The notes below the pieces were generated by a model. The model ran no database searches. It saw only the letters and a list, made by a program, of their open reading frames with translations, and was not told the DNA's origin. A program made the translations under genes and the position numbers. Source: Collinsella aerofaciens (lineage in GTDB: Bacteria; Actinomycetota; Coriobacteriia; Coriobacteriales; Coriobacteriaceae). Taken from it: DNA of 24,895 nt. Location of the stretch: contig NZ_JAQLEM010000031.1 of NCBI RefSeq assembly GCF_028209885.1, forward strand, positions 1 to 24,895. The letters are read 5' to 3'. Shown here piece after piece: positions 1 to 7,854 of this stretch. Each line of letters starts with the position of its first letter. Within the stretch, counting starts at the first letter, position 1.

Positions 1-63
1 GGCTACATGTCGCCGGTCGAGTTCAGGGAAGCGGGGCTGTCCCTCCCGGAATCGTCCAAATAG
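1..63 (+). CDS. IS3-family transposase, last 20 residues (partial)
   Basis: The frame reads GYMSPVEFREAG... and ends at a TAG at 61-63. The motif L-G-Y-M-S-P-x-E-F-R is the usual C-terminus of IS3-family OrfB (rve integrase) transposases, and the same residues end the longer copy at the right end of the window. The catalytic DDE residues are outside the window. Partial because the window begins inside it. Confidence 0.8.
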   Translation, partial: GYMSPVEFREAGLSLPESSK

Positions 64-77
64 ATGTTGCCAATCCA
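1..77 (+). mobile_element. Right (3') end of an IS3-like insertion sequence, left copy
   Basis: The first 77 bases are identical, as a reverse complement, to 24647-24723 at the other end of the window. The shared block ends in ...GCCAATCCA, so that the element read inward begins TGGATTGGCAAC, fitting the TG...CA ends of IS3-family elements. Identity continues two bases further (AG), so the exact border is uncertain by 2 bp. The rest of the element lies outside the window, so the target duplication cannot be checked. Host sequence next to the border is the interrupted response regulator gene. Confidence 0.8.
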
Positions 78-421
78 AGATGGGCCGCGACCTTGGCGCG
101 CAGCTCCGCGGCCCCGAAGGGCTTGCGGACGTAGTCGTCGGCGCCCAGGCCGTAGCCGGCCACGGCGTCCTCCTCGGCCACGCGCGCGGTCAGGAAGATG
201 ATGGGCCCGTCGAAGTCCGGGCGGATCTGTCGCACGAGCTCGAAGCCGTCGAGCCCCGGCATCATGACGTCGCAGAGCACGAGGTCGAAGCGCGAGAGGT
301 TCGTCCCCGGGACCGCCGTCGGGTCCGCTGCCTTGACGACCTCATGGCCGTCGCGGCCGAGGACGCGCGCGAGCGCGTCGAGGATCGCCCGCTCATCATC
401 CACTGCCAGTATCCTTGCCAT
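78..421 (-). pseudogene. Response regulator, receiver domain only, truncated by IS insertion
   Basis: The start is ATG at 421-419, preceded by AGGAGG. The first 114 residues form a complete CheY-like receiver domain: acidic pair D8/D9, phospho-acceptor D51 in LVLCDVMMPG, T78 in IIFLTA, and K100 in YVRKPF. This matches OmpR/PhoB-family regulators, in which a winged-helix DNA-binding domain would follow. Here the host frame is lost at the IS border (about position 78) and reads on into IS sequence, ending at 23, so no output domain is made. It is the last gene of a minus-strand set with a LanF/E/G-like ABC transporter. In such loci a response regulator and histidine kinase normally sense the peptide and drive the transporter. 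The kinase, if present, lies beyond the IS. A free receiver could still act as a phosphate sink, but loss of function is likelier. Confidence 0.85.
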
Positions 422-466
422 GTTCGACCTCCTGAAACTCCCGTCGGCATTGTACTTGCGCCGCGC

Positions 467-655
467 TCAGCGGTCCAGAGCCCCGCGCGCAGCCGCGGGC
501 GCGGGCGCCCACATGGCAATCTCGGGGTTGGGCAGCACACGGTCGGCGATCGAGCGCAGCGCCGACCCCCAGCCGGCGTCGAGCAGGGCATTCCCGCCCA
601 GGACGAGCGCTGCGGAGAGGAGGACGAGCGCGGCGGCGAGCGGCTTCCTACGCAT
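467..655 (-). CDS. Small membrane-anchored protein of the immunity operon
   Basis: A 62-residue protein starting at ATG 655, overlapping the end of the preceding permease gene (stop at 648) by 8 bases. That overlap suggests translational coupling and argues that it is real. Residues 1-20 (MRRKPLAAALVLLSAALVLG) have two arginines and a lysine followed by a hydrophobic stretch, fitting a signal anchor or uncleaved signal peptide. There is no lipobox cysteine. The remaining 40 residues are A/P-rich with no recognised domain. By position, between the ABC permease and the response regulator, it may be an accessory of the peptide-protection system, but this is inference from context only. Confidence 0.6.
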   Translation of the reverse strand: MRRKPLAAALVLLSAALVLGGNALLDAGWGSALRSIADRVLPNPEIAMWAPAPAAARGALDR

Positions 656-1463
656 CTGCCCTCCCGTCCTCGAAGCGGCAGAACCAGGCGATAAGGACGG
701 CGGCGGTTGCCAGGGTGAGCACGAGGCCAGCGAGCGCAGTCGTGAGGAGAGGGCCCGCCGCGCGTGCGGCGTCGATGAAGGCCTCTACCCCGAGCGACCC
801 CAGGCGCGCGGGCCAGGCGAGCGGCACCCAGCTCAGGGGCGTCGCCAGGGCACCGGTGAGCTCGCCGGTCATGAGGCCGTGCGCAAGTCCGCCCACTGAG
901 AAGAACGCGAGGAGCATCCCCGCCGCGCCGGCGCCGATGGCGGCGTTGCGGCCGAGGCGCAGGGCCACGCCGAGCCCCAGCGCGTAGAGGGGCAGGCTGC
1001 CCAGCACGATGCCCACCCAGGCGGCCGCAAGCGGAGCGGGCCCGAGCGGCAGGCGCCCGGCGACGGCGAGCACGGCCCCGAACACGCCGAGCGCCACGAC
1101 CAGCGCGCCCGCGCCGAGCGCCGCAAGGGCGAGTAGCTTCGCCGCGACGGCGCGCCCGCGCGAGGGGACCGCCGTGAGGTTGGCGAGGCGCCCGGCAGCG
1201 CGCTCCTCGTCCACGGCGAGCCCGCAGACGATGGCGGACATGAGCGGCATGAGGGCGCCGAGGAACTGGGCGTAGGCGTCCGCGCCCAGCGCCGGGTCCC
1301 ATCGGGTTATGGAGAAGTACTCGCCGCAGGCAAGACCGGCTGCCAGGCCGCAGACGAGGTGCACCGCCGTGAGCGGGGAGCGCGCCAGGCGCAGGGCCTC
1401 GGAGAGCAGGGCCCGCGGGAGAGTCATGCGCGGCGTCGGGTCGGGGAGTCGTGTCATGGCCAT
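648..1463 (-). CDS. Lantibiotic-immunity type ABC transporter permease (MutG/LanG-like)
   Basis: A 271-residue membrane protein, start ATG at 1463-1461, preceded by GAGAGGTG. Its start overlaps the TGA of the upstream permease in a TGATG junction, so the two are translationally coupled. The protein has an N-terminal soluble stretch (MAMTRLPDPT...) and then about six hydrophobic segments rich in A, L, V and G, including LLALAALGAGALVVALGVFG and LVLTLATAAVLIAWF near the C-terminus. The motif EYFSITRWDP after the first membrane segment, and the length near 250 residues, fit the MutG/SpaG-type subunit of lantibiotic self-protection transporters. These export or expel the peptide from the outer face of the membrane. 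It pairs with the permease at 1463-2233 and the ATPase at 2230-2958. Subtype (G rather than E) is inferred from gene order and could be reversed. No lantibiotic precursor or LanM/LanBC gene is seen nearby. Confidence 0.75.
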   Translation of the reverse strand: MAMTRLPDPTPRMTLPRALLSEALRLARSPLTAVHLVCGLAAGLACGEYFSITRWDPALGADAYAQFLGALMPLMSAIVCGLAVDEERAAGRLANLTAVPSRGRAVAAKLLALAALGAGALVVALGVFGAVLAVAGRLPLGPAPLAAAWVGIVLGSLPLYALGLGVALRLGRNAAIGAGAAGMLLAFFSVGGLAHGLMTGELTGALATPLSWVPLAWPARLGSLGVEAFIDAARAAGPLLTTALAGLVLTLATAAVLIAWFCRFEDGRADA

Positions 1464-2229
1464 CACCTCTCCTCGGAGCGCGCGAACCAGGCCGCGCCCG
1501 CCGCCGTGAGCGCGGCGAACGCGAGCGCGCAGACCGCAAGGCCCGCCAGTGTGAGCATGCCGTCCGCCGCGAGCGCCCCGCCGAGCGCCATGTCCGCCGC
1601 GAGTGGCTCGCCGCTCGGCAGCACGGGGATGAAGCTCGTGGGGATGACCATGCTCGCCGACGGCGGAAAGAGCTGCGGCAGCGGCATCAGCGACCAGGCG
1701 AACCCACCCACGAGCTGCGCGGCGAGCGGGCAGAAGATGCCCGCGAGCATGCCGAGCCGCGCCGTGAGAAAGAGCCCTGCGGGGATCATCCACGCCGCGG
1801 TCACCGTGTTGACGAGCGCGCAGAGGAGCATCGTGAGGGTGCCCGCGGCCGTGAGGCACTGCGAGGAGAACGCCGATCCCGCGAGGTAGATGCCGAAGAC
1901 CACGAGGTTCGAGAGCGTGCAGAGCGCGAGGCACCAGAGCGCCTTGGCCCACCAGGCGCGCCCGAGCGGGAAGCCCAGGCCCAGAAGCCCCCGCATCCGC
2001 GTGCGAGCGTCCGCCCGCGCGACGCACGCCACCACGAGCGAGAGAGACACGGGCAGGAAGAGCGCGTACCAGTAGTTCCACGCGCTGAAGATCTGCACGC
2101 CCCGGTAGGGCATCGCGCCGAGCAGCGGCATCGGCAGCGCCATGAGCACGGCCAGGCGAACCGGTGCCGCGTGGCGCGACTTCAGGGCCTCGGCGCGCAG
2201 GCCCGCGAGCGGGCCGCCTTTCTCGCCCG

Positions 2230-2233
<4 letters not shown>
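1463..2233 (-). CDS. Lantibiotic-immunity type ABC transporter permease (MutE/EpiE-like)
   Basis: A 256-residue polytopic membrane protein. Its start overlaps the 3' end of the ATPase gene by 4 bases and its stop overlaps the next permease start. It opens with a short cytoplasmic segment (LRAEALKSRHAAPVRLAVLM), followed by the motif IFSAWNYWYALFLPVSLSLV. Aromatic-rich NWWY-like motifs of this kind are typical of the E-type subunit of lantibiotic-protection transporters. Five or six hydrophobic segments follow. It is predicted to form the membrane channel together with the 648-1463 product. The family removes lantibiotics such as nisin or mutacin from the producer membrane, or from a non-producer that carries only the resistance genes. 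The second reading applies here, because no biosynthetic gene is visible. Confidence 0.78.
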
Positions 2234-2958
<725 letters not shown>

Positions 2959-2979
2959 GGGTTCGTCCTTTCTCTTCCG

Positions 2980-3012
2980 GGCGCGCGGGCCGAGTCGCCG
3001 TGCCCGCGCGCC
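2980..3012 (-). promoter_or_regulatory. GC-rich stem-loop in the leader of the ABC transporter operon
   Basis: Perfect 11-bp arms GGCGCGCGGGC (2980-2990) and GCCCGCGCGCC (3002-3012) around an 11-base loop, ending 21 bases before the ATG of the ATPase gene. No U-run follows on the minus strand, so it is not a classical terminator. It could slow translation or act as a leader attenuator. The structure is plain in the sequence; the role is inferred. Confidence 0.5.
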
Positions 3013-3026
3013 TTACCTTTCGGGTT

Positions 3027-3040
3027 CACCATCCATGGTG
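3027..3040. promoter_or_regulatory. Small palindrome in the ABC/TetR divergent gap
   Basis: CACCAT-CC-ATGGTG, a perfect 6-bp dyad, lies in the gap between the divergent ATPase gene and the TetR stub. A second short dyad, AACGGCCGTT, is at 3064-3073. Either could be a binding site near the transporter promoter. At this GC content such short dyads may also arise by chance. Confidence 0.3.
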
Positions 3041-3124
3041 GGGCGCGTTTCTAACGAAGCTGTAACGGCCGTTGGGCTCTTTTGGCGCCAGCCCTTCTCG
3101 ACCCGTACGCCACTCATGGTATGT

Positions 3125-3136
3125 TTATCGCGATAA
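3125..3136. promoter_or_regulatory. Candidate TetR operator
   Basis: TTATCGCGATAA is a perfect 12-bp palindrome ending 17 bases before the GTG start of the TetR stub. It is much more AT-rich at its edges than the surrounding DNA. TetR-family repressors usually bind palindromes of this size and place near their own start, often controlling a divergent transporter. The operator appears intact although the regulator gene is broken. Confidence 0.55.
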
Positions 3137-3153
3137 CAAGGACGGAGGTGCCC

Positions 3154-3255
3154 GTGGCACGCAATAAGTACCCGGAGGAGACGGTCGAGAAGATTCTCGA
3201 CGTTGCCGAGCGGCTCCTCGTGGAGCGCGGCTACGAGCACACCACGATGATCTGA
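3154..3255 (+). pseudogene. TetR/AcrR-family regulator, N-terminal stub
   Basis: Start GTG at 3154 with the ribosome binding site GGACGGAGG. The 33 residues read VARNKYPEETVEKILDVAER and then LLVERGYEHTTMI, the first helix and turn of a TetR DNA-binding domain. In the family this is followed by the recognition helix and a GAIYHHF-like motif. Here the coding sequence stops at a TGA (3253-3255), right where HsdS-like sequence begins at 3254. A deletion or insertion has therefore removed the rest, about 150 residues. It was presumably the local repressor of the divergent ABC operon. Confidence 0.8.
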
Positions 3256-3472
3256 AGAGCAATACGCTAAACCGAAAAAGGCAAACCCTGGAGACGCGAT
3301 TTTCGCCATAACGAGCAAGAATATCGAAGATGTCTGCACGCCATTGGCGTAGGAAGGGGAACAGCCAGTTGCAATCAGCGGACACTCTTGCGCGTATGCG
3401 ACCGAAAGCATTATCCCGAGATACCTAGCATATTTAATCAGGGCTGCCAGTGGCAGCGTGAGGGCAATCTAG
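3254..3472 (+). pseudogene. Type I restriction specificity subunit (HsdS) remnant
   Basis: One frame from 3254 reads PGDAIFAITSKNIEDVCTPLA, then an in-frame TAG (3350-3352), then EGEQPVAISGHSCAYATE and PRYLAYLIRAASGS before a TAG at 3470-3472. The pattern 'GD-(I/V)-x3-TS-x-N-x-EDV ... (V)A(I/V)SGHS ... (P)(K/R)YL(A/S)Y' is that of a target recognition domain of HsdS proteins. An intact HsdS has about 400 residues; only about 70 remain, with one internal stop. The frame does not start with its own ATG and runs straight out of the TetR stub. No hsdM or hsdR gene is nearby. It is a scar of an earlier restriction locus or of rearrangement. Confidence 0.68.
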
Positions 3473-3691
3473 GGGTGGCGGTTCTGCCCGCTGTCGTCCC
3501 GTGCTGATTTTGGCTTGCGAGGCGATTCTGCTATCCTGCGAGTTGAAAAGGTTCCATCCCGGTGACAAGAGCTCCCCTGCTCTTCCGCGAACAGCGGATA
3601 GCCGGGGTGGTCGTTTGTTAGTAGTACTTTTTTGAACGATAAAGTTACCGTGATAATCAAGCGGTTGACTGCCGTTGCCTAAGCAGTCTTG

Positions 3692-4159
3692 TTATATCGT
3701 TGCCACAGTCCCCGGCGCAGTGCGCAGCTCCTGCCGAATCTTCCGAAAGCGTTTCGGGACTTTGGCAAGCTCCATCTTCTGCGGGGCATCGACCGTACCC
3801 GCTTCCTTCGCCGTTTCGTAATACCAGCACTTGTAATCCACCATCTCCATGGTGTGCTGCAATTCCTCCATCTGCTGTTTCAGAACTTCTTGTTGGCGCC
3901 GGAACATGGCAAGGCGCAAATCGATGGTGTCGTCTCCTTGCAGCGCCATCTCGATGTACTGCCGGATGTCCTTGATGGACATCCCGGCTTTCTTCATGCA
4001 GCCGATCACCTGCAGCCATTCGATATCCGATTCCCGGAACATGCGAATGCCACCGGAGGAGCGCTCCACGAAGGGCAGCAGCCCCTCCTTGTCGTAGTAG
4101 CGCAAGGTGGACGCCGCAACCCCCAGCAGTTTCGCCATTTCCCCCACCGTATAGACCAT
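3692..4159 (-). CDS. MerR-family transcriptional regulator
   Basis: A 155-residue protein. Residues 1-41 (MVYTVGEMAKLLGVAASTLR, then YYDKEGLLP and GIRMF) are a standard MerR winged-helix domain with the LRYYDKxGLL signature. Residues 42-75 (DIEWLQVIGCMKKAGMSIKDI) complete it. A coiled coil with the pattern RRQQEVLKQQMEEL follows. The only cysteines are C54 and C111 and there is no metal-binding cysteine set, so it is of the AdhR/NmlR-like kind rather than a metal sensor. It is divergent from the reductase operon starting at 4293. The shared promoter at 4193-4223 has the stretched spacer these proteins activate. Likely ligand or stress: aldehydes, quinones or other electrophiles, inferred from its targets. 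Confidence 0.87.
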   Translation of the reverse strand: MVYTVGEMAKLLGVAASTLRYYDKEGLLPFVERSSGGIRMFRESDIEWLQVIGCMKKAGMSIKDIRQYIEMALQGDDTIDLRLAMFRRQQEVLKQQMEELQHTMEMVDYKCWYYETAKEAGTVDAPQKMELAKVPKRFRKIRQELRTAPGTVATI

Positions 4160-4192
4160 CTGAAAACCCCTCCGAATTATTCCAGAATCCCC

Positions 4193-4223
4193 TTGACCTA
4201 AAGTTAACTTTAAGTTCTAGGAT
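4193..4223 (+). promoter_or_regulatory. MerR-type promoter with dyad operator in a 19-bp spacer
   Basis: The -35 box TTGACC (4193-4198) and -10 box TAGGAT (4218-4223) are 19 bp apart rather than 17. The perfect dyad AAAGTTAACTTT (4200-4211) fills the spacer. This is the classical MerR arrangement and closely resembles known AdhR/NmlR sites (CTTGACT-TAGAGT-like half-sites). It points at the operon starting at 4293 and lies 34 bp upstream of the MerR start on the other strand, so it can also serve autoregulation. Confidence 0.85.
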
Positions 4224-4292
4224 GCACATGAAGTTCAAAGGAAGCATGCTTCCAAACAGAATGTTTGTCAATCATAAGGAGGGGAATCGAAC

Positions 4293-5012
4293 GTGAACAG
4301 GCCGTATGTTTTCTGCCACATGATGTGCGCTTTGGACGGAAAGATCATGGGCGGTTACATGGGAACGCCGCAGGGCAAAGCGGCGGGCGATGCGTTCTAC
4401 GACATCGCCTTCGGGAAAGAGCCCTTTTACCATCACCAGGGCTGGCTGTCCGGCAGGGTGACGACGGACGACAACTTCACCTTCTACAGGAAGCCGGACC
4501 TGGACGAAGATGCGCCGGCCGTTCCGGCAGGTGATTTCATCGCGCAGCCGGACTTCGGAATGTTCTATGTCTCCGTGGACCCCCACGGCAAACTGGGATG
4601 GGAAAGCAGCGCCCTGCGCTATGTGGACACCACCGCCCATGTCGTCGAGGTGCTGACAGAGCAGGTCGGCAACGCCTACAGGGCATTTTTGAGAAAGCTG
4701 GGAATCTCGTACATCATCGCGGGAGAAACGGAGCTGGATCACGGCCTGGCCCTTTCCAAGCTGAAAGAAGAATTCAACATCGAGACCCTGATGCTGGGCG
4801 GTGGCGGCGTGCTGAACTGGTCGTTCCTGCAAGCGGGGATGTGCGATGAGATCAGCATCGTGTTGGCGGCGGCAGACGGAAGCCCGGATACGCCGCCGGT
4901 TTTCCGAGCCGTGGAAGGCATTTCGGAGAGCAAGGCCCTTGGCTTCACGCTGAAAGAGGCGAAGGCCATGGACGGCGGGGCGGTCTGGCTGCGCTATGGC
5001 GTGAATGGATGA
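4293..5012 (+). CDS. RibD C-terminal/dihydrofolate reductase-fold family protein
   Basis: A 239-residue protein, start GTG at 4293, ten bases after AAGGAGG. It opens MNRPYVFCHMMCALDGKI, matching the 'x-SxDGKI' substrate-side strand of the RibD C-terminal reductase family. It ends with the family motifs YIIAGETELD (about residue 145) and LMLGGGGVLNWSFL (about 167), the glycine-rich NADPH site, followed by LQAGMCDEISIVLAA. Members reduce pyrimidine- or folate-like substrates with NADPH, but stand-alone copies in stress operons have no assigned substrate. It is the first gene of the MerR-controlled set, 22 bases before the cupin gene. It is unlikely to be the riboflavin enzyme because no deaminase domain or rib gene is present. 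Confidence 0.82.
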   Translation: MNRPYVFCHMMCALDGKIMGGYMGTPQGKAAGDAFYDIAFGKEPFYHHQGWLSGRVTTDDNFTFYRKPDLDEDAPAVPAGDFIAQPDFGMFYVSVDPHGKLGWESSALRYVDTTAHVVEVLTEQVGNAYRAFLRKLGISYIIAGETELDHGLALSKLKEEFNIETLMLGGGGVLNWSFLQAGMCDEISIVLAAADGSPDTPPVFRAVEGISESKALGFTLKEAKAMDGGAVWLRYGVNG

Positions 5013-5034
5013 TCCTTAGTAGGAGGTTTCAATT

Positions 5035-5466
5035 ATGAGGTATGAACGAAAAGAGCAGTTCGAGAAGGTCAACGCATTCGGTACGGGAACGGCGAACACC
5101 GCCTATGCCCAGTACTTCACCGGTGATTCGTTCCTGAATCCGCTGACCGATCCGGAAGGCGGCCTATTCGCCGCCAACGTGACCTTCGAGCCGGGATGCC
5201 GCAACAACTGGCATATCCACCACGCGGACAAAGGAGGCGGTCAGCTCCTGCTCTGCACGGCTGGCGAGGGCTGGTACCAGGAGGAAGGCAAGGCCGCCGT
5301 CAGCCTGCACGAGGGCTCCGTCGTGATGATCCCCGCCAACGTCAAGCACTGGCACGGAGCGAAGAAGGACAGCTGGTTCAGCCATATCGCCGTGGAGGTT
5401 CCCGGCGAGAATTGCGAGAACGAGTGGTGCGAGCCGGTATCCCATGAAGAGTACGCAAAGCTGTAG
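5035..5466 (+). CDS. Cupin-domain protein
   Basis: A 143-residue protein with AGGAGG 8 bases before ATG 5035. The cupin motif 1 histidines are in NNWHIHHADKGGGQLLLCTAGEGWYQEEG (H60, H62 and H63 region). Motif 2 is VVMIPANVKHWHGAKKDSWFSH (about residues 98-119). The conserved histidines and glutamate suggest a metal site. Single-domain cupins of this type are usually encoded beside carboxymuconolactone decarboxylase-like proteins, as here (13 bases to the next gene), and are thought to act on quinone, lactone or organic acid substrates. The exact reaction is unknown. Confidence 0.85.
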   Translation: MRYERKEQFEKVNAFGTGTANTAYAQYFTGDSFLNPLTDPEGGLFAANVTFEPGCRNNWHIHHADKGGGQLLLCTAGEGWYQEEGKAAVSLHEGSVVMIPANVKHWHGAKKDSWFSHIAVEVPGENCENEWCEPVSHEEYAKL

Positions 5467-5479
5467 GGAGGAACGAAAC

Positions 5480-5806
5480 ATGGCAGTCAAGCAGACGGCA
5501 GGCAGAGATGCCCTGGGCGAATTCGCCCCGAAATTCGCGGAACTGAACGATGACGTGCTCTTCGGAGAGGTCTGGAGCCGAGAGGGGCAGCTCAGCCTCC
5601 GTGACCGCTCCCTCGTGACCGTCGTCGCGCTGATGGCTCAGGGGCTTACCGATGAGAGTTTCCGCTATCACCTGACGGAGGCAAAGAAGAACGGTATTAC
5701 AAAAGAAGAAATCGCGGAGGTCGTGACCCATGCAGCCTTCTACTGCGGCTGGCCCAAGGCGTGGGCGGTTTTCCGCATGGCAAAGGATATCTGGGGCGAG
5801 GAGTAG
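5480..5806 (+). CDS. Carboxymuconolactone decarboxylase family protein
   Basis: A 108-residue protein starting at ATG 5480, preceded by GGGAGGAACG. An earlier in-frame ATG at 5444 lies inside the cupin gene and has no good ribosome site. The core helices read LSLRDRSLVTVVALMAQGLTD, then YHLTEAKKNGITKEEIAEVV, then THAAFYCGWPKAWAVFRMAK. This is the CMD/AhpD-like fold with the E...H...C pattern. Only one cysteine of the AhpD CxxC is present (C in FYCGWP), so thiol peroxidase activity like AhpD is unlikely. It belongs to the MerR-controlled operon and is followed 4 bases later by the aldo/keto reductase gene. Confidence 0.88.
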   Translation: MAVKQTAGRDALGEFAPKFAELNDDVLFGEVWSREGQLSLRDRSLVTVVALMAQGLTDESFRYHLTEAKKNGITKEEIAEVVTHAAFYCGWPKAWAVFRMAKDIWGEE

Positions 5807-5810
5807 AACG

Positions 5811-6680
5811 ATGATCTTGAATGAAACCTACCCGTTGACAAACGGAGTTCAGGTTCCCAAGCTGGGACTGGGCACCTGGTTCATCGACGATGCCGAGGCG
5901 GCGGAAGCCGTTCGCGAGGCGGTAAAGCTGGGCTATCGCCTGATCGACACCGCGCAGGCCTACGGAAACGAACGCGGCGTCGGCGAGGGCGTGCGCACCT
6001 GCGGCGTTCGCCGGGAAGAGCTTTTCGTCGCCAGCAAGATCGCGGCAGAGCTGAAGACCTACGAGGATGCGGCGAAGTCCATCGATGAGACGCTGGAGAG
6101 GATGGGGCTCGGCTACCTCGACCAGATGATCATCCACTCTCCCCAGCCGTGGAGCGAGTTCCGTGTGGAGAAGCGCTATTTCGAGGAGAACAAGGAGGTC
6201 TGGCGTGCGTTGGAGGATGCGCGGGCGGCGGGCAAGGTCAAGGTAATCGGCGTGTCCAACTTCCTGCAAGATGACCTTGAGAACCTCCTGAGCTCTTGCC
6301 GCGTGATGCCCATGGTCAATCAGATCCTCCTGCACATCACCAACACCGATTCGGCATTGGTGGACTTCTGCAAGGCGCAGGGCATTTAGGTGGAGGCATA
6401 CTCTCCCATCGCCCACGGCGAGGCGCTGAAGAATCCGGCGATCGTTAAGATGGCAGAGAAGTACGGCGTATCTGCCGCCCAGCTCTGCATCCGCTATGTC
6501 CTTCAGCTTGGAGCCGTTGCGCTTCCCAAGACGGCAGATCCCGCCCACATGGAAAGCAACGCGGACGTGGATTTCGTGATCTCCGAGGAAGATATGGAAA
6601 CTCTCAAGAACATGGAGCGCATCGCCAACTATGGTGACTTCAGCGCATTTCCCGTGTTCAGCGGGAAGCCTCTTGCATGA
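5811..6680 (+). pseudogene. Aldo/keto reductase interrupted by one amber codon
   Basis: From ATG 5811 to TGA 6680 a single frame of 290 codons encodes a complete AKR of normal length, except for a TAG at 6387-6389 (codon 193). The catalytic tetrad is present: D46 and Y51 in IDTAQAYGNE, K76 in VASKI, H109 in MIIHSP. After the stop the frame goes on with VEAYSPIAHGEAL (barrel strand) and LPKTADPAHMESN, the NADPH-binding C-terminal part. The family has Q at the position, as in 'GIQVEAYSP', so a CAG to TAG change explains it. The truncated product lacks the cofactor-binding end and should be inactive, unless the stop is suppressed or is a sequencing error. Family substrate: aldehydes and ketones, NADPH-dependent. 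Confidence 0.88.
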
Positions 6681-6694
6681 GGAGCAAGCGTGAA

Positions 6695-7171
6695 ATGAAA
6701 ACCTTGATTCTGTACTACTCCTACGGAGGCAACACGAAGCGCATCGCCGAGATGATCCAGAGGGAAATCGGCGGGGATATTGCTCGTATGGATACGGTTG
6801 TTCCCTACGATGGCGATTATGATGAAGTCGTCAATCAGGGGCAGCGTGAGATTGCCGAGGGTTATTGCCCGGAACTGAAGCCGCTGCACATTGGCTGGAG
6901 AGATTACGACACCATCATCCTGGGTTCTCCTGTCTGGTGGTACACCTTTGCGCCCGCCATGCGCAGTTTCCTGGAGCGGGCTGACCTGACCGGGAAGATC
7001 GTGTATCCGTTTGCCACCAATGGCGGCTGGCTGGGACACGCGCTGAAGGACTTTGAGGAAGCCTGCAAGGGCGCAATCGTGAAACCGGGCCTCGATGTGC
7101 AGTTCGATGAATCCATGCTCCGTACTTCTGAGAAAGATATTCAGGCATGGATTGATACAATCTGCAGATAA
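6695..7171 (+). CDS. Flavodoxin
   Basis: A 158-residue protein read from ATG 6695, ten bases after AGGAG. An in-frame ATG at 6677 overlaps the upstream stop and would add MRSKRE. It begins MKTLILYYSYGGNTKRIAEMI, the FMN phosphate loop (S-x-G-x-T). ILGSPVWWYTFAPAMRSFL (about residues 73-91) gives the aromatic isoalloxazine shield, and FATNGGWLGHAL (about 108-119) the third FMN loop. It is a short-chain flavodoxin that would carry electrons to the oxidoreductases of the same operon. It ends the MerR-controlled set. A weak long-loop repeat (AGCTTTCG at 7181, CGAAAGCT at 7226) lies downstream. Confidence 0.88.
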   Translation: MKTLILYYSYGGNTKRIAEMIQREIGGDIARMDTVVPYDGDYDEVVNQGQREIAEGYCPELKPLHIGWRDYDTIILGSPVWWYTFAPAMRSFLERADLTGKIVYPFATNGGWLGHALKDFEEACKGAIVKPGLDVQFDESMLRTSEKDIQAWIDTICR

Positions 7172-7365
7172 TCGATCTACAGCTTTCGGCATCCGCCACA
7201 GAGCTGGCAAGGATTTGGGGCAAAACGAAAGCTCAACGCCCTGAGTTCGAAGTGATTATATTGTAACTGTCTTGGCTTTTATTCCCGGAACCGACAAAGC
7301 GTGCCTCCGCCTCTTTTGCGTGAAGCCGGCCGGGATGTGAGGTAGTTTTGCGTCAGCAGATTAGT

Positions 7366-7403
7366 GCAAGGGGCCAACGGACGGGGCTTCATTGGCCCCT
7401 TGC
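7366..7403 (-). terminator. Stem-loop downstream of the cupin gene
   Basis: Perfect 12-bp arms GCAAGGGGCCAA (7366-7377) and TTGGCCCCTTGC (7392-7403) with a 14-base loop, 14 bases after the end of the minus-strand cupin gene. No strong U-run is seen on either strand. The terminator role therefore rests on position and stem strength. Confidence 0.6.
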
Positions 7404-7417
7404 GCATCGATTGCGAA

Positions 7418-7771
7418 TTAGAACATGATAGCGTCGTCGGCTGTGAAGGCATTAAGGGACCCCTGCTTGACCTGGATGCAGACGTATGTGATGCCCGAGT
7501 CGGACGCGGCGCGGAGCTGGCGGTGTGCGGCGGGGGAAATGCGCAGCCAGTCGCCGGCTGCAAGCTCGATTTCCTCACCGTCGATCGTGACCGAGCCCGC
7601 GCCTTCGAGCACGCCATAGATTTCCTCGTTTTCCTTGTGTGCATGGACGAACGGAACGCCAGCGCCGGCGGGAAGATTGTTGACACTCACCTCTGTCCCG
7701 GTAAGCCCGAGCACCTCGTGCAGCTCGACACGGCTCTCATTACCGATGTGGGTCTTTGCATAATTAGCCAT
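7418..7771 (-). CDS. Small cupin-domain protein, HxlR-linked
   Basis: A 117-residue single cupin. Motif 1 is VPFVHAHKENEEIYGVLEGAGSV, with H43, H45, E49 and the G-x5-P-type turn. Motif 2 is IELAAGDWLRISPAAHRQLRAASD, ending at the final metal histidine. The start ATG 7771 is preceded by GAGGAACC. It lies divergent to an HxlR regulator with a palindrome between them, a common arrangement in which the regulator controls the cupin gene. Quercetinase- or pirin-like roles are possible but nothing in the sequence picks a substrate. Confidence 0.85.
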   Translation of the reverse strand: MANYAKTHIGNESRVELHEVLGLTGTEVSVNNLPAGAGVPFVHAHKENEEIYGVLEGAGSVTIDGEEIELAAGDWLRISPAAHRQLRAASDSGITYVCIQVKQGSLNAFTADDAIMF

Positions 7772-7854
7772 AATGGTTCCTCTCTTGGGGTTGATTTACC
7801 TTGCAGGCATCTCCTGCGTGAGATATATTCAACGCGAAGGCGCATGCAAATACG

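Noticed and set aside
262..1539. 425-codon minus-strand open frame across the permease and regulator region
   Set aside because: It is arginine-rich nonsense caused by high GC, overlaps three better genes and lacks any domain.
4265..4534. Alternative short frame at the start of the reductase gene
   Set aside because: Out of frame with the RibD-type motifs; the GTG start at 4293 with AAGGAGG is better.
6387..6389. TAG as recoded sense codon (pyrrolysine)
   Set aside because: TAG ends several intact genes here (cupin, CMD-like, DUF1700), and no pyl genes are seen.
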